From Sorghum bicolor (taxonomy: Eukaryota > Streptophyta > Magnoliopsida > Poales > Poaceae): 64,000 nucleotides of DNA. The stretch is taken from assembly GCF_000003195.3 (NCBI RefSeq), contig NC_012877.2, forward strand, positions 24,075,838 to 24,139,837. The letters are read 5' to 3'. Below the pieces are notes generated by a model. That model did no database searches and was not told where the DNA came from. It saw nothing but the letters and a program-made list of their open reading frames with translations. The position numbers were made by a program, and so were the translations under genes. Of this stretch, positions 11,437-23,471 are shown in pieces (positions within the stretch are counted from its first letter, which is position 1; each line of letters opens with the position of its first letter).

Positions 11437-13603
11437 GTGGGGAAAAGAGTAACAATTAGCCTTGGATGAAATCAAGAATTATTTGGCAAATCCTCTAGTG
11501 TTGGTTCCACCTCAGCATGGGAAACCTTTCAGGTTATATTTGTCTACCGATGATACAGTCATCGGTTTAGCTCTCATTCAAGAATTTGAAGGAAAGGAGC
11601 GTGTAATTTATTATCTAAGTAGAAGATTGGTGGACGCTGAGACAAGGTATTCGACAATTGAAAAATTATGCTTATGCTTATACTTTTCTTGTGTCAAATT
11701 GAGACATTACTTGCTATCGGTCGAATGCACTATTGTGTGCAAAGATGATGCAGTCTGGTACATGTTATCAATGCCGATTATGAGTGGTAGAATCGGCAAG
11801 TGGATATTAGCATTGTCAGAATTCGACTTACGTTATGAATCGGCTAAAGCAGTCAAAGGGTAGATCATGGCCGATTTTGTAACTCAGCATTGTGGTACAG
11901 TGGATGCTTTGGAAATTGTTCCTTGGATGCTCTTCTTTGATGGATCTACATGTGATCCGGGGGCAGGTATCGGTATAGTGCTAGTTTCTCCTCGAGGAAA
12001 GAAGTATGAATTTTCTTTACCGATTGTTGTCACGTCGACAAATAATCAAGCTGAGTACCAAGCCTTAATCAAAGGATTAGAATTATTAAAAGAAGTTCAT
12101 GCCGATGTTGTTGAAATTTTCGGTGATTCTATGCTTGTTATAAACCAATTGGCTGGGAGTTATGAATGCCGAAGTGAAGTTTTGATAGCATATTATGAAA
12201 GGTGTGTACAATTGTTGAAGGAATTCAGGGATTTCCAATTAGAGTATATTCCTCGGTTACATAATGAAGAAGCTAACCGATTGGCTCAACATGCCTTGGG
12301 ATATCAACCCGTCTTGGAGATATTATCGGCAGTCAGTGCCGATGATTGGAGAAGAGAAATTATTGATTATTTAAAAGATCCATCCAAGAAAGTTGAGAGG
12401 CGTGTTAGGTTTCAAGCTACAAAATATGTACTCCTTGAAGAAGAATTGTATTATTGTACAATAGATAGAGTCTTGCTTAGATGTTTAGGTGATGATGAAT
12501 CCAAGAGTTTAATGGGTGAAATTCATGACAGAGTATGCGGAGCACACCAATCAGCTTTTAAAATGAAATGGATGATTAGAAGAAATGGATATTATTGGCC
12601 GACTATATTTGAGGATTGCTTTAAGTATTTCAAAGGATGTCAAGGATGTCAGAAGTTTGGTAACATCCAAAGGGCGCCCGCATCGGCTATGAATCCTACT
12701 ATTAAACCTTGGCCATTTAGGGGTTGAGCCATTGATCTCATCGGTCAGATTTATCTACCATCAAGCAAGGGGCATAAGTTTATCTTGGTTGCCACCAATT
12801 ATTTCACCAAGTGGGTTGAGGCTATTCCTTTGAAGAAAGTAACATCAGCTAATATGATTGATTTTGTAAAGGAGCATATTGTTTACCGATTTGGCATTCC
12901 CTAAACAATTACTACCAATCAGGGTACTATGTTTACATCAGGAGAGTTTGATGAGTTTGGAATCGGTATGGGGATTAAGGTGTTAAATTCTTCTCCTTAC
13001 TATGCTCAAGCTAATGGGCAGGTCGAAGCTTCTAATAAAGGGATTATTAAGCTCATTAAACGGAAAATTGAGGAAAATCCTAGGCGATGGCATACACTGT
13101 TAAATGAAGCTTTGTGGTCATATCGAATGGCGTGTCATGGTTCAATTAAAGTGTCACCTTACCAATTGGTGTATGGACATGATGTGGTACTACCCTAGGA
13201 AATTAAAACTGGTTCCAGGTGGGTGTTTCCTCAAGACCAGTTGATTGCCGATGACTATATTACTTTGATGAAAGATGAGTTGGATGATTTAGCAGAGCAT
13301 CGGTTAAGAGCTTTAATCAGCATAGAAGAGAATAAAATGAGAGTTGTTAAATGGTATGACATGAAAGTAAAGACCAAAGAATTTGCCGATGGAGATTTGG
13401 TGTGAAAACTGATTTTACCGATTGGGACTAAAAGCTCAAAATTTGGAAAATGGTCCCCTAATTGGGAGGCTCCTTATCGGATAAATCGATCTGCCCCTGG
13501 CAATGCTTATATCTTAGAAACTCTCAAAGGAGTTGAATTTCCTAGAGCATTAAATGGAAAATATTTAAAGAAATACTACCCTAGTATCTGGATTGACGCA
13601 TAA
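11437..13603 (+). pseudogene. pol of T1: RT end, RNase H, second RNase H, integrase
   Basis: A single frame runs to TAA at 13601-13603. In order it contains the reverse-transcriptase-linked RNase H (RLYLSTDDTVIGLALIQ, 11530-11720); a second RNase H (FFDGS near 11935, NNQAEYQAL near 12045, GDSMLV near 12125); an HHCC zinc finger (EIHDRVCGAHQS ... CQGCQKF, 12520-12660); and an integrase core (AIDLIGQ at 12728, TTNQGTMF near 12910, GQVEASNKG near 13017). Internal stops are TAA 11450, TAG 11861, TGA 12725, TAA 12902, TAG 13196 and TGA 13403. All are explained by transitions and there is no frameshift. The second integrase aspartate reads Asn, again a G-to-A change. The copy cannot make active enzyme. 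Confidence 0.85.
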
Positions 13604-13613
13604 GAGTTTAAAT

Positions 13614-13701
13614 GCCGATAACAGTCCTATCGGCTAGACAAAATGTCAAGTGTATCTGGGGCCGTGCATAGAGTTTAAGTGCCGATAACAGTCCTATCCG
13701 C
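13614..13701. repeat. Duplicated hairpin between convergent genes of T1
   Basis: A direct repeat of roughly 40 bp (from about 13604 and 13672) contains GCCGATA-acagtcc-TATCGGC, a perfect 7-bp stem, at 13614-13634. A second copy with one stem mismatch lies at 13681-13701. It lies exactly between the pol stop and the stop of the antisense gene, so both transcripts would contain it. Confidence 0.6.
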
Positions 13702-15417
13702 TAGAACAAATGATCAAAGATTTGAGAAAGAAGTTAAGCAAGCGACCGATGAAAATTTCACAGATTCCGCAAGGTTTGGATGGCCGATATTGCGCGTAGA
13801 TGGATTTGATTGGCCTCCTCTATCTCCCGAGTATCCTCATCGGTAGAACCTTCCACCGGCTTCAGCTTCTTCTTCATGCGCAATACTTTTTGGGCTTGGA
13901 CATCTCTTTCTTGCTGAAGAGTCTTAAGCGCATTGGGCAGTTGGTTTTCCTCTTGTTGGGCTTGAGTCAGAGCTTCCTCCACCTGCTTGAGTTCAGCCAG
14001 CAAAGCCTCTCTTTTGGCCGATAGATCAGAAAATCTTTGTTTCAGCTCGGTGCCTGAGGATTGCAAAACGTCGATGCTCTTATGTTTCTCATCGGCGACA
14101 TGCTTCACTTGCAGCATCTCCTCTTCAAGCTGGGCATAAGCAGCTCTATCGGCAAGGCGCTGAGTGGCTTTCTGGTACTAGAGCTGGCAACTTTCTAGGT
14201 GGGCGGCTTGAAAGAGGATCTCTTCAGCATCGGTTGGAATCTGGTCACAGAGAATCTTGAATATGGCTTTGGCTGGGTCAGAATCATCCACTAGCTGAGT
14301 TGTGTCTTGATGTAGCAGAGCTAGTAAGTCTTCCAACTTAGTCTTGATCTCTGCCGATGTAATACCGACTGCCGTTGAGGAGCATGCTTCTTCACCTTCA
14401 TCATCGGAAATATCGATAGCAAAGGAGAATAGGCTATCAGGAGAATGTTGCTCCTGGAAAAGGAAGAAGATGAGTTACCCAAAATTAAGTATTGACAATA
14501 CAAAATCTGATAAATCGGGTGACTTGCTCGCTTCAAGGTGATTTCTTGTCTCTGGCATGGAGATGTAGCTGGCACTATAGTTTGATCGGCTGGAGCTGCC
14601 GATGGAATATCTTCAGCTGGAAATTGCCAAGGGTTACAATGGTATTTATGAAATCATCGGTAATAATTTTGTAATCGGTACTTTACCTTGAGGAGGAATA
14701 GTGATTGTCTGCTTAGGAGGGACAACCGATGTGGTGCCCAGATCGACTGGGTCGGTCGTCTGTTCGGATACATCGGTTGGATCTGCTTGTGGAGGAGAAG
14801 GAACTTCTTGTGGCTGGGGCACCAATCGAGGAGGAGAAGGTGCTGCTTGGGTCGGAGATACTTGATGTGGTGGAGAGGATGGTGCTGTCTTCTGTCGCTT
14901 TGGCTGGGTCTTGGTACTCTTTGGGCCTTTTCTCTTAGGTGGAGCTTGATTGGGCTGGGGGGCATTGGCACCCGATGTTTGAATCCTCTTAGTCTTTGCT
15001 GATGCATCAGTCTGCTGTTACAAAGACAAAATTTCATAAGTTAGACATAAGAAAAGGAATTGGTGGAGTTTTGCAAAAGTTTGGTGCAAAATAGAGTTAT
15101 CGATGACGTTCCCGTTGCGGCCGATGTGCCCTGAAAAATAATAATGTATGGAATAAAATCGGTATGATAAGGAAGATTGAGAGTTTACCTTGAATGCTTG
15201 TGCCAAGGTAGTAGCAGCTACAGATGGACAAACTTTCGACCGTTTCGTAGTTATCTTTTTGAAGCGGATGTTTCGATGCATCAGAGTTGCTAGGCTTGGC
15301 GCATGATGGCCGATCAAAGAGATTGGACCTGATTGGAGAAGGTCGATCGGCTTTCCGCTTCTGCTCACTGTCGGTGCTAGGTCATCAGCCTGTTGAAATG
15401 AAAGAGAGCGAGTTGTC

Positions 15418-16798
15418 TGTTGACGGTCCTTAAGTATCAAATATAATCATCAAATAAATAAAGAAAAGGATCCAAATGCAACCAAGACCTAGACTTAGGG
15501 TTTTATCTGACAGAATTCCACGAGTTTTGGTGTTTGTCTATTTCTGCAGGGGGTTATCAGGAAATATGGAAGAAAGGCCCACACGTCGGGATTACATAGA
15601 GATATTAACGTGCCGCGCAATTTTCTATCATCTAGAAGACTCCAGAAGCCACGAGAACGAACGGGCGGCCGAACGGGCCCGGGGGCAGGGCGCCCGCCCT
15701 CTCCCCTTGGGCGCCCGCCCAGGTGTTTCCACCAATCACAGAATGGAGTACACCATTGCACAGATCTCATCGAGCTGATTGAAATGCATATATTATTTGC
15801 TATATTTGGAGTTCGGAATCAAGAGATATTAATAAAAGAAGGACTCCATATAAAAGAGCTGCGGGATTAATTGGGCCCAAATTAGATTTTGCTCCATTAA
15901 GGCCTATGTGCATTTTAATGAGATATGGTGGAAAGTTTAGTACCACATCGCCTGCTGAACCAAAAATGCATAGAGGAGGAGGACTATATAAGGAGACCCC
16001 CCTGGCCCCTGGAGAAGACAAGAAATTATCATAGAGATTGAGGGGTGCCCTCGAAGGAAAACCTCTTCTCTAAATAATATTTCTTTTTAGGCTTAGCAAC
16101 CAATGTAAAGTAGAAATAGATCTTCTAGTTTCTACTAGATTGAGAGAGATAGAGTGGAGGTGTGGATCGGAGGAAGGCCGGCCTGTCGGTGTCTACTCCG
16201 AGTTGTACCTACGGGATCAAGTCTCCTAACCCGAGGCTTGCTTCTAAGATTCTTCAGTAATTCGACTTCTAATTCTAGTAAGTTCTTGTTTTATTGTTCT
16301 TTGGTTTATGAGTTTACTTTAATCCTCTTCCGGTTGAGTATTAGAGTAATCACTTGCTAGCGTAAACGTGGTGTTTAGGCTAGGGTACTCATAGATATCC
16401 CCTGACTAGCTGGACCGTGGTAGTAGCGAGGAACGTGACATTTCCAAGTTACCTTTGCAGATCACATCTCGTTAGCAGGACGGGTAGGTTTATAGGTGCG
16501 GGTCGAACATCCTTTGTGTTGTCTAGATTCCGTGAGCCTCCCCAATAGAACAGTAGATCATCCTTACCAAGGTTAGAACGAGACTACGGTTGCAGTCTTC
16601 TCTATACATCACTCACATCAAGAAACATTCTTTGTAGCCTAAAGGGATAGTAGCAATAGATTTGGTTAGTCAGATGCACCCTTTCTCCCAGCGGTAAAAA
16701 TATAAATACGATAACTCTGGATAACCTCCCGGGTGAAATGCTCACCGATATCCGTGCGCTTGCGGATCATTTTCTAATTGCGTTACCAAATATCAACA
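15418..16798 (+). repeat. 5' LTR of element B
   Basis: The LTR starts TGTTGACGGTCC and ends AAATATCAACA. TATATAAG lies at 15985-15992. It contains a 63-bp segment at 15739-15801 that is absent from the 3' LTR, which reads straight from ACCAATCA to ATATTTGG. Confidence 0.92.
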
Positions 16799-16806
16799 AG
16801 CATTTC

Positions 16807-16824
16807 TGGCGCCGTTGCCGGGGA
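16807..16824 (+). other. Primer binding site of element B (tRNA-Asp)
   Basis: TGGCGCCGTTGCCGGGGA is identical to the PBS of element A and begins 8 nt after the LTR end. Confidence 0.85.
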
Positions 16825-16917
16825 GAAAGACGGTTTGCTGAGATAACTTTGAATCTTGCTATTATCTTGTATTATACTTTTATACTTTTATTCTTTTATC
16901 TTTTTATTTTTATCTTT

Positions 16918-17844
16918 ATGGATAACTCAAATTCCATACCTATTATTAAATTCTTTGCACCTTCCGAGACCAGCCATAGACTATGGGAGTCAACACGTCC
17001 TGCCCCTAATTATGATCTGTGTCTGGAGTTGATTGCAATAGGTCAAAACCAACCCTTTTCTATAGCCGAGGTCCTATCTTTTAATCAAAAAGATAATGCA
17101 CTTTTAGCTACACCTAGGGAATCTATTAATCTTTCTATAAATTCTGGTTTAGACCTAGTCCTACAAGACCATGTTTTTCCTAGATATTTTCACATTGGTC
17201 TTAATCATATAACCTTTGGTAGAGTCCTTCTTTCTTTATCTATTAGTAAAGGAAGGTATGTCTTCATTTATGGACATCCTTCTTGTACTAGTCTTCATAG
17301 AAAAATCTTAGAGATAGAGAAGGAATCATCTCCCAGACGAGGAAAGGAAGTTTCAATAGCCAATTTCCAAACATTTCAATCTCATGATTTGGCTATCCAA
17401 CCCATCCTCGAGTTTAATAATTTCTACTATGCTCTTTCTCTTGAACCTCCCGATAATCCTATGAATCTCTCTAGACATCCCATGCATAAGAAGGAGGATC
17501 GAGAAGAGCAACATCAATGGCTAGAGGGCATTAAAAATCCATGTGCTATCACAATTGAATGGATAGATAAAACAAACTTGAGAGACAATCCTAGAGGAAT
17601 TTTTAGCATTCATGAAGAATCATCCTTGGAATTTGAGAATGAGAGAAACAACACTGAGCATGGAAGTTATTTCATAAATATCTTACCAAGTCCATGCTCA
17701 TATGCAACATCTCTCCAATCAATTAGTCTCTCCATCCTTATGACATTTGAGATCTCCAACCCTCTCTTCTTTTCTATTTATAAAAACTTTAAAAGAGCGG
17801 TTGTCGATGCATATGTCTATAATAAATATTGCAGATCTCGTTGA
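16918..17844 (+). CDS. Open frame of element B, gag core missing
   Basis: This is an open frame of 308 codons from the ATG at 16918, the first ATG after the PBS that opens a long frame. Its N-terminal half shows no gag capsid motif and I do not recognise it. Its C-terminal half matches the acidic tail and the final segment of the element A frame (EHGSYFINILPSPCSYAT; IYKNFKRAVVDAYVYNKYC). The shared tail therefore appears attached to different N-terminal parts in A and B. The frame is intact, unlike most element genes in the window, in keeping with the youth of this insertion. Whether it is translated is unknown. Confidence 0.55.
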   Translation: MDNSNSIPIIKFFAPSETSHRLWESTRPAPNYDLCLELIAIGQNQPFSIAEVLSFNQKDNALLATPRESINLSINSGLDLVLQDHVFPRYFHIGLNHITFGRVLLSLSISKGRYVFIYGHPSCTSLHRKILEIEKESSPRRGKEVSIANFQTFQSHDLAIQPILEFNNFYYALSLEPPDNPMNLSRHPMHKKEDREEQHQWLEGIKNPCAITIEWIDKTNLRDNPRGIFSIHEESSLEFENERNNTEHGSYFINILPSPCSYATSLQSISLSILMTFEISNPLFFSIYKNFKRAVVDAYVYNKYCRSR

Positions 17845-19430
17845 GTTAATTGATGGTTTCCCAAGGACAAGCTTAGTGTCCTAAAACAAGCACTTCTAAT
17901 TATTTGCAACATTGCCTTGTGTTGAGCATATAAAGATAATTGTAGAAATATTCCTTCGGGTATTCTTGTCACTAACCTTTCCAGGATTGGAGCAAGAAGA
18001 TCGGATGAATGACAAGCACAAGGTATGTCCAACCAACCATCACACAACATTGAATTAAATTCATCCAAACTTGAATTTTGCAAAATTCAAGCTTGGGGGA
18101 GTACTTTACATAAAAACATCCTTTGCCAAGTTGCTATGTTGGTTGTCCCTACCTTTGAGACATGCTCAATTTGTTAAATACTAATCACACTACTTCATCT
18201 CCACTTGAGTAGATCTCTATAAATGCCATCATGCTACCTTTGTTTATCCTAGTAAGTGTTAGTTTGGAAGTACTGCACATACTTCTATTGGCTTTTAAAT
18301 TAAGCATGGTGCTTAGGTTAAACAGCCTTCCTTAATCTGATTAGACATGGAGTCTAGTTCGGTTACTGAACTAAAAACTGCTTGTGTAGACATTGGTATA
18401 TTTTGTTGGACTAACCCCTGCAGGAAAACTTTCAATATCAACCTGGGAAGTCCTGAGACAAACTCACATTGGAGATAAAGGAGACACATAAAGTTTAACG
18501 ATTTGCACAAGGAAGATATAGATCATTCATCATAAAGAGATGATCCATGGAGGGTGCCACAAACACGATGCACAACCGCTAAGAAAGGAAAGCTTCCACA
18601 AGGTGATACTATACCATCACTCTTCAAGTAAGGTAACATCTTAAGGTACTTGACTAACACTTTTATAAGCTTCTCCTTGGTTCTGGCATACACATGAATA
18701 AAAGAGACAAACATGTATGATTTGTAGCTCCAAATTAACCGACCCAATTAATTCAACATGTTTAGTCCTTTAATTTTTGTTCTTAGTACCACCTTCGTGA
18801 TCCCACACTCCTAATCATATAAGCTAAAGTGTTGCACATTCAATCTTTGGAAGATATAAACAAAACATAAATATAGATAGATTATATTTCCATTAGGTTG
18901 AGCCATCTGATCTAACAAATGTTTTAAATGCTACACTCATGATCCATTAACTTTGTCTTGCTCACTATGCTTAAGGTTAGAGAAGAACAAATACACTTTT
19001 GGTTCTGTTGGTGTTTTCCACCAACAGGGCCCATGCACTTGATCTCTGCCTTGTCTCTATGAATAGGTACACTTCAAACAAAACATGGAGGAGTTTTACA
19101 ACTCCCAGATTTCACCAAGTGAAGAACCTAGATCTACGAGCACAAACACACTGAGCAGGATACTACTAACATCGCACTTCGAACTGCTGGGCAAACAAAG
19201 AACATGGGTGACTCCATATCAAGAGGTGCAGACGTCAAGGTCCACACCTAAACAAATGATGCACCTAAAGGATGAAGACAGTGAGAAGTTTTGACCAGAA
19301 TACTTAAAACATTGGATCCTTGTCGGAGGAGGTCAAGATCGTCGACTCAAGTCGCCTTTCCTAATCAAGAAGGACGACCCTGGTGTTCCAAGCATTGAGT
19401 GCACAATCAACAGATACTTTTTTAGAAGAC
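17845..19430 (+). other. Non-coding interior of element B, first part
   Basis: No gene was seen. The stretch has the AAGCTTGGGGGAG motif near 18089 and a hairpin at about 19005-19027 (CTGTTGGTG / CACCAACAG, 9-bp stem). It is collinear with 3008-4490 of element A. Confidence 0.6.
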
Positions 19431-19950
19431 ACTCTATGACACCAAATCTGACGACTACATAATGGCCGCAGTCACTTATCAGCTCCTGCATGGAACCATG
19501 CCCCTACAACCAATATATTCAGCTCCAGACGATTTTCAGGTCATTGACATGGGAGACAACGAGTACGATCCACCCATCATCCTTGGAAGACCGTTCCTCA
19601 ACACTACCAAAGCCATCATCTATATTGGAACTGGAGAAGTCCACATGCACTTCCCATCTGAGAAGGTATGCCGCTGTTTTACTGACCCTAACTATATAGT
19701 TGAAGACTCTAAGCAGGTCAGGACAAGAAGAAGACGATGCAATCGCAACCAGAGGAGGCAAAATCATCAAGAACGGATGGGTAGACTATGAAGGAGAAGT
19801 GATAAGGTCTGAAGACATATAGCTTGAACAGAACTGTCCTGAGGAGACTGTAGCACCGAGTCAGGTGTGGAGAGAGAAGATAGTTACACACGAAGAGGAG
19901 GCGCCGCCGGAACCACCGACTACGCCACCTAGCGAATCCCAGGACGACTG
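19431..19950 (+). pseudogene. Aspartic protease remnant in element B
   Basis: The frame at 19462-19791 contains FQVIDMGDNEYDPPIILGRP and then FLNTTKAIIYIGTGEVHMHF, the C-terminal half of an Athila-type retropepsin. The DTG/DSG active-site part is not seen. The fragment is bracketed by short similar sequences (ACTTAAAACATTG near 19301, ACTTAAAAACACCG near 19978). In element A one hybrid of these is present and the protease fragment is gone, as expected after deletion between direct repeats. It is a remnant of pol, not an enzyme. Confidence 0.7.
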
Positions 19951-22140
19951 AAAACACAAGGAGTCCCGTTCGGAGGACTTAAAAACACCGAACACCTTGC
20001 CAAGAGGTAAACTTGGTAGTTATCCTTTTCCATTCAATAGTTTGCTTAGTTAATCAGGTTCATGCTATCTTGAAAAGAAAATAAAAATGTTAAAACAATA
20101 GTAAGCCCCATGTGAGTATGCTCATGGCATAAAACCCATAAGTACATTCACTGTGGTGGCATAAAAATAAAATAAATAAGTTTTCATCTTACAATAAAAA
20201 TATAAAAATAATAAGTGCATGATCCTGCTAAATAAATAACATTTATTGAGGAGGCTCAACATGATAAAGGCTAGGTATTTATGCTAACACTAAACCAGTT
20301 CCACAAAGCTTTGTTGTCTATTTGAGCTCCACAGGATTTAAGAATCAAGAAGACTAGCAGACGGAGGACATTTTAATCGCTGTCAGAATGCTGCTGACTT
20401 TCAAGTACACCTCTGCCACCTGCTAACTACATCAAGAGAAATTACGTCAAAATTCAGCTTGGGGGAGAGCACCCCCATTTATCCCGATAAGTATTTCTAT
20501 CTATCTATCTATCTATCTATCTTTATATTTATACTATATTAAAATATAAATATACATAAACCAGGAAAAACCAAATAAAGATTTTATGCTTATATGTATC
20601 TTTGCTTAATTTGCTAAATAAATAAATAAATAAAGTTTGCTATGAACACTCATGATAAACTCTCTCATGGAAATGATGAATAGTTGCTCTGCCATGACTA
20701 GTTCTTAAAATTGAAATCTCTCTCAAGTTTAGGCATAACTGTTATAATTTAAAGCTTGCTCTAAACCTAAACTTGTGGGAAGAGTACTTGATCTAAAGTC
20801 TAAGTCATTAACGGATATGATATGGGAAGGTTGAGCTGCTGTTTATCTGTTCCTAGAGATGCTAGAATTCTGGAGAATTTTATCTTTGAAAAAAAATCTT
20901 TAAAATAACACATGATGAGTTCCTGTATGATGAGAGTTTAAAATCCTACCACAGCCATATATACATGCTTGCAAGACTTTGAGCCACATATTTACTTTTT
21001 ACTGCTTATGAGCATTGAGTGTGGTCAAGCTGTGTAGACCCTTAGGAGCTTGTCATGTGGTTAAAATCAAGATTCACTTGCACGTTCACTCATACATGCT
21101 ACTTCTACTCCGGAAGTACCATCCACATATATCCACTCATTTCCATCTCCACATTCACCCAAAATTATTCTACTCCTAATCCGGGAGAGAATAGCCAAAA
21201 ACATTTTTCTATCCCTGTTATTCCCTGTGAAATACATGCTCGAGTTATCTTGGTTACTTCCACTTGCTATATTAATTAAAGAGATGAGTACTCTAAAAAA
21301 AGAAAAGAAAAAAAAATAAAATATATACGAGGAAATAAAAAGGGGCAAGTGCCCGGAACCTCGGAAGAAAAGAAAAAAAAGGGTGAGACGAGAGGTAAAA
21401 ATGGACAAGTATCCGACAGTAGAATTAGGGGTACCAGATACCCGCCTGAGAGGAAATAAAATATAGAGCATCTCATTCTCCCCAAAAAGCTTCAGAGTGC
21501 AAGAAAGGTATGTTTCCCCTCAAAAGAGCAAAAGTAGAATTAGACTTTCACCATCATTATCACCATCATTACCATACAACATTCATTCGCCACACATGCA
21601 CATCTTGATTTGGCTTATTGACTTGTTTCTCTGAATCCATGGTTTGACTATGCAATAAATGTCTTGTAAGTATGTATTAGCTATCTCCCACCTATGAGCT
21701 CCAGATATCAGAACCTTATTAGAGTAGGGTGAGAGAGAAGGCAATATCACTATGCCTCATACCAAAAATACCACATACTTTGAGAGAAGGCATATACCAT
21801 TACTGCCTTGGTAAGGATCTAGAAATACCACAAAAGAGAGATCTGAGAGAGTCATACAAGGAATCTCTGAGTTTTATTTGAAAACCTGCAAAAACTCCAG
21901 AGCTATAGCTGATCAAGAACAAGATACATGGTGCTTGACTTGACCGTTCTATCTTTTAACTGCTCAAGACACAAGTGACGGTTACAAGCCCCATGGTGAA
22001 AGGTAAAATGAGTAATTTTTAAGTCTTAACAGTTTATTCTAACTCAGAGATGAGATCTTGCTTGAATGCGTGTGTACTTTTAAGAAATAAAACCACTGCA
22101 GAAACTCTTGAGTTTTTCCTTGCTCAGGGACGAGCAAGAG
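19951..22140 (+). other. Non-coding interior of element B, second part
   Basis: It is collinear with 4545-6680 of element A. No gene was seen. It holds AGCTTGGGGGAGAG near 20458 and a TCTA microsatellite at about 20497-20523. An A/G-rich stretch near 21296-21400 gives spurious open frames. Confidence 0.6.
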
Positions 22141-22156
22141 GTAAGCTTGGGGAGTT
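22141..22156 (+). other. Polypurine tract of element B
   Basis: AAGCTTGGGGAG precedes the 3' LTR directly, with one G fewer than in element A. Confidence 0.65.
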
Positions 22157-23471
22157 TGTTGACGGTCCTTAAGTATCAAATATAATCATCAAATAAATAA
22201 AGAAAAGGATCCAAATGCAACCAACACCTAGACTTAGGGTTTTATCTGACAGAATTCCACGAGTTTTGGTGTTTGTCTATTTCTGCAGGGGGTTATCAGG
22301 AAATATGGAAGAAAGGCCCACACGTCGGGATTACATAGAGATATTAACGTGCCGCGCAATTTTCTATCATCTAGAAGACTCCAGAAGCCACGAGAACGAA
22401 CGGGAGGCCGAACGGGCCCGGGGGCAGGGCGCCCGCCCTCTCCCCTTGGGCGCCCGCCCAGGTGTTTCCACCAATCAATATTTGGAGTTCGGAATCAAGA
22501 GATATTAATAAAAGGACTCCATATAAAAGAGCTGCGGGATTAATTGGGCCCAAATCAGATTTTGCTCCATTAAGGCCTATGTGCATTTTAATGAGATATG
22601 GTGGAAAGTTTAGTACCACATCGCCTGCTGAACCAAAAATGCATAGAGGAGGAGGACTATATAAGGAGACCCCCCTGGCCCCTGGAGAAGACAAGAAATT
22701 ATCATAGAGATTGAGGGGTGCCCTCGAAGGAAAACCTCTTCTCTAAATAATATTTCTTTTTAGGCTTAGCAACCAATGTAAAGTAGAAATAGATCTTCTA
22801 GTTTCTACTAGATTGAGAGAGATAGAGTGGAGGTGTGGATCGGAGGAAGGCCGGCCTGTCGGTGTCTACTCCGAGTTGTACCTACGGGATCAAGTCTCCT
22901 AACCCGAGGCTTGCTTCTAAGATTCTTCAGTAATTCGACTTCTAATTCTAGTAAGTTCTTGTTTTATTGTTCTTTGTTTTATGAGTTTACTTTAATCCTC
23001 TTCCGGTTGAGTATTAGAGTAATCACTTGCTAGCGTAAACGTGGTGTTTAGGCTAGGGTACTCATAGATATCCCCTGACTAGCTGGACCGTGGTAGTAGC
23101 GAGGAACGTGACATTTCCGAGTTACCTTTGCAGATCACATCTCGTTAGCAGGACGGGTAGGTTTATAGGTGCGGGTCGAACATCCTTTGTGTTGTCTAGA
23201 TTCCGTGAGCCTCCCCAATAGAACAGTAGATCATCCTTACCAAGGTTAGAACGAGACTACGGTTGCAGTCTTCTCTATACATCACTCACATCGAGAAACA
23301 TTCTTTGTAGCCTAAAGGGATAGTAGCAATAGATTTGGTTAGTCAGATGCACCCTTTCTCCCAGCGGTAAAAATATAAATACGATAACTCTGGATAACCT
23401 CCCGGGTGAAATGCTCACCGATATCCATGCGCTTGTGGATCATTTTCTAATTGCGTTACCAAATATCAACA
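22157..23471 (+). repeat. 3' LTR of element B
   Basis: The length is 1315 bp, with ends identical to the 5' LTR. It lacks the 63-bp segment present in the 5' copy. Target duplication TTGTC follows. Confidence 0.92.

Larger units (their letters stand above)
15418..23471 (+). mobile_element. LTR retrotransposon B (pol-less relative of A)
   Basis: This complete element of 8054 bp is flanked by TTGTC (15413-15417, 23472-23476). LTRs are 1381 and 1315 bp, with the same PBS and the same series of interior landmarks as A. The LTRs differ by about 8 substitutions, a 63-bp indel and a 3-bp indel, so B is younger than A. It retains one open frame without the gag core and a protease remnant, but no RT, RNase H or integrase. 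It lies in the second intron of the T1 antisense gene. Confidence 0.9.

Noticed and set aside
13758..15440. Separate small genes on the minus strand (coiled-coil and Pro-rich proteins)
   Set aside because: Splice signals and frame continuity show that these are the last exons of the single T1 antisense gene.
20497..20523. Candidate CRISPR or satellite array from short repeats
   Set aside because: It is a plain TCTA microsatellite; no spacer-repeat structure exists anywhere in the window.
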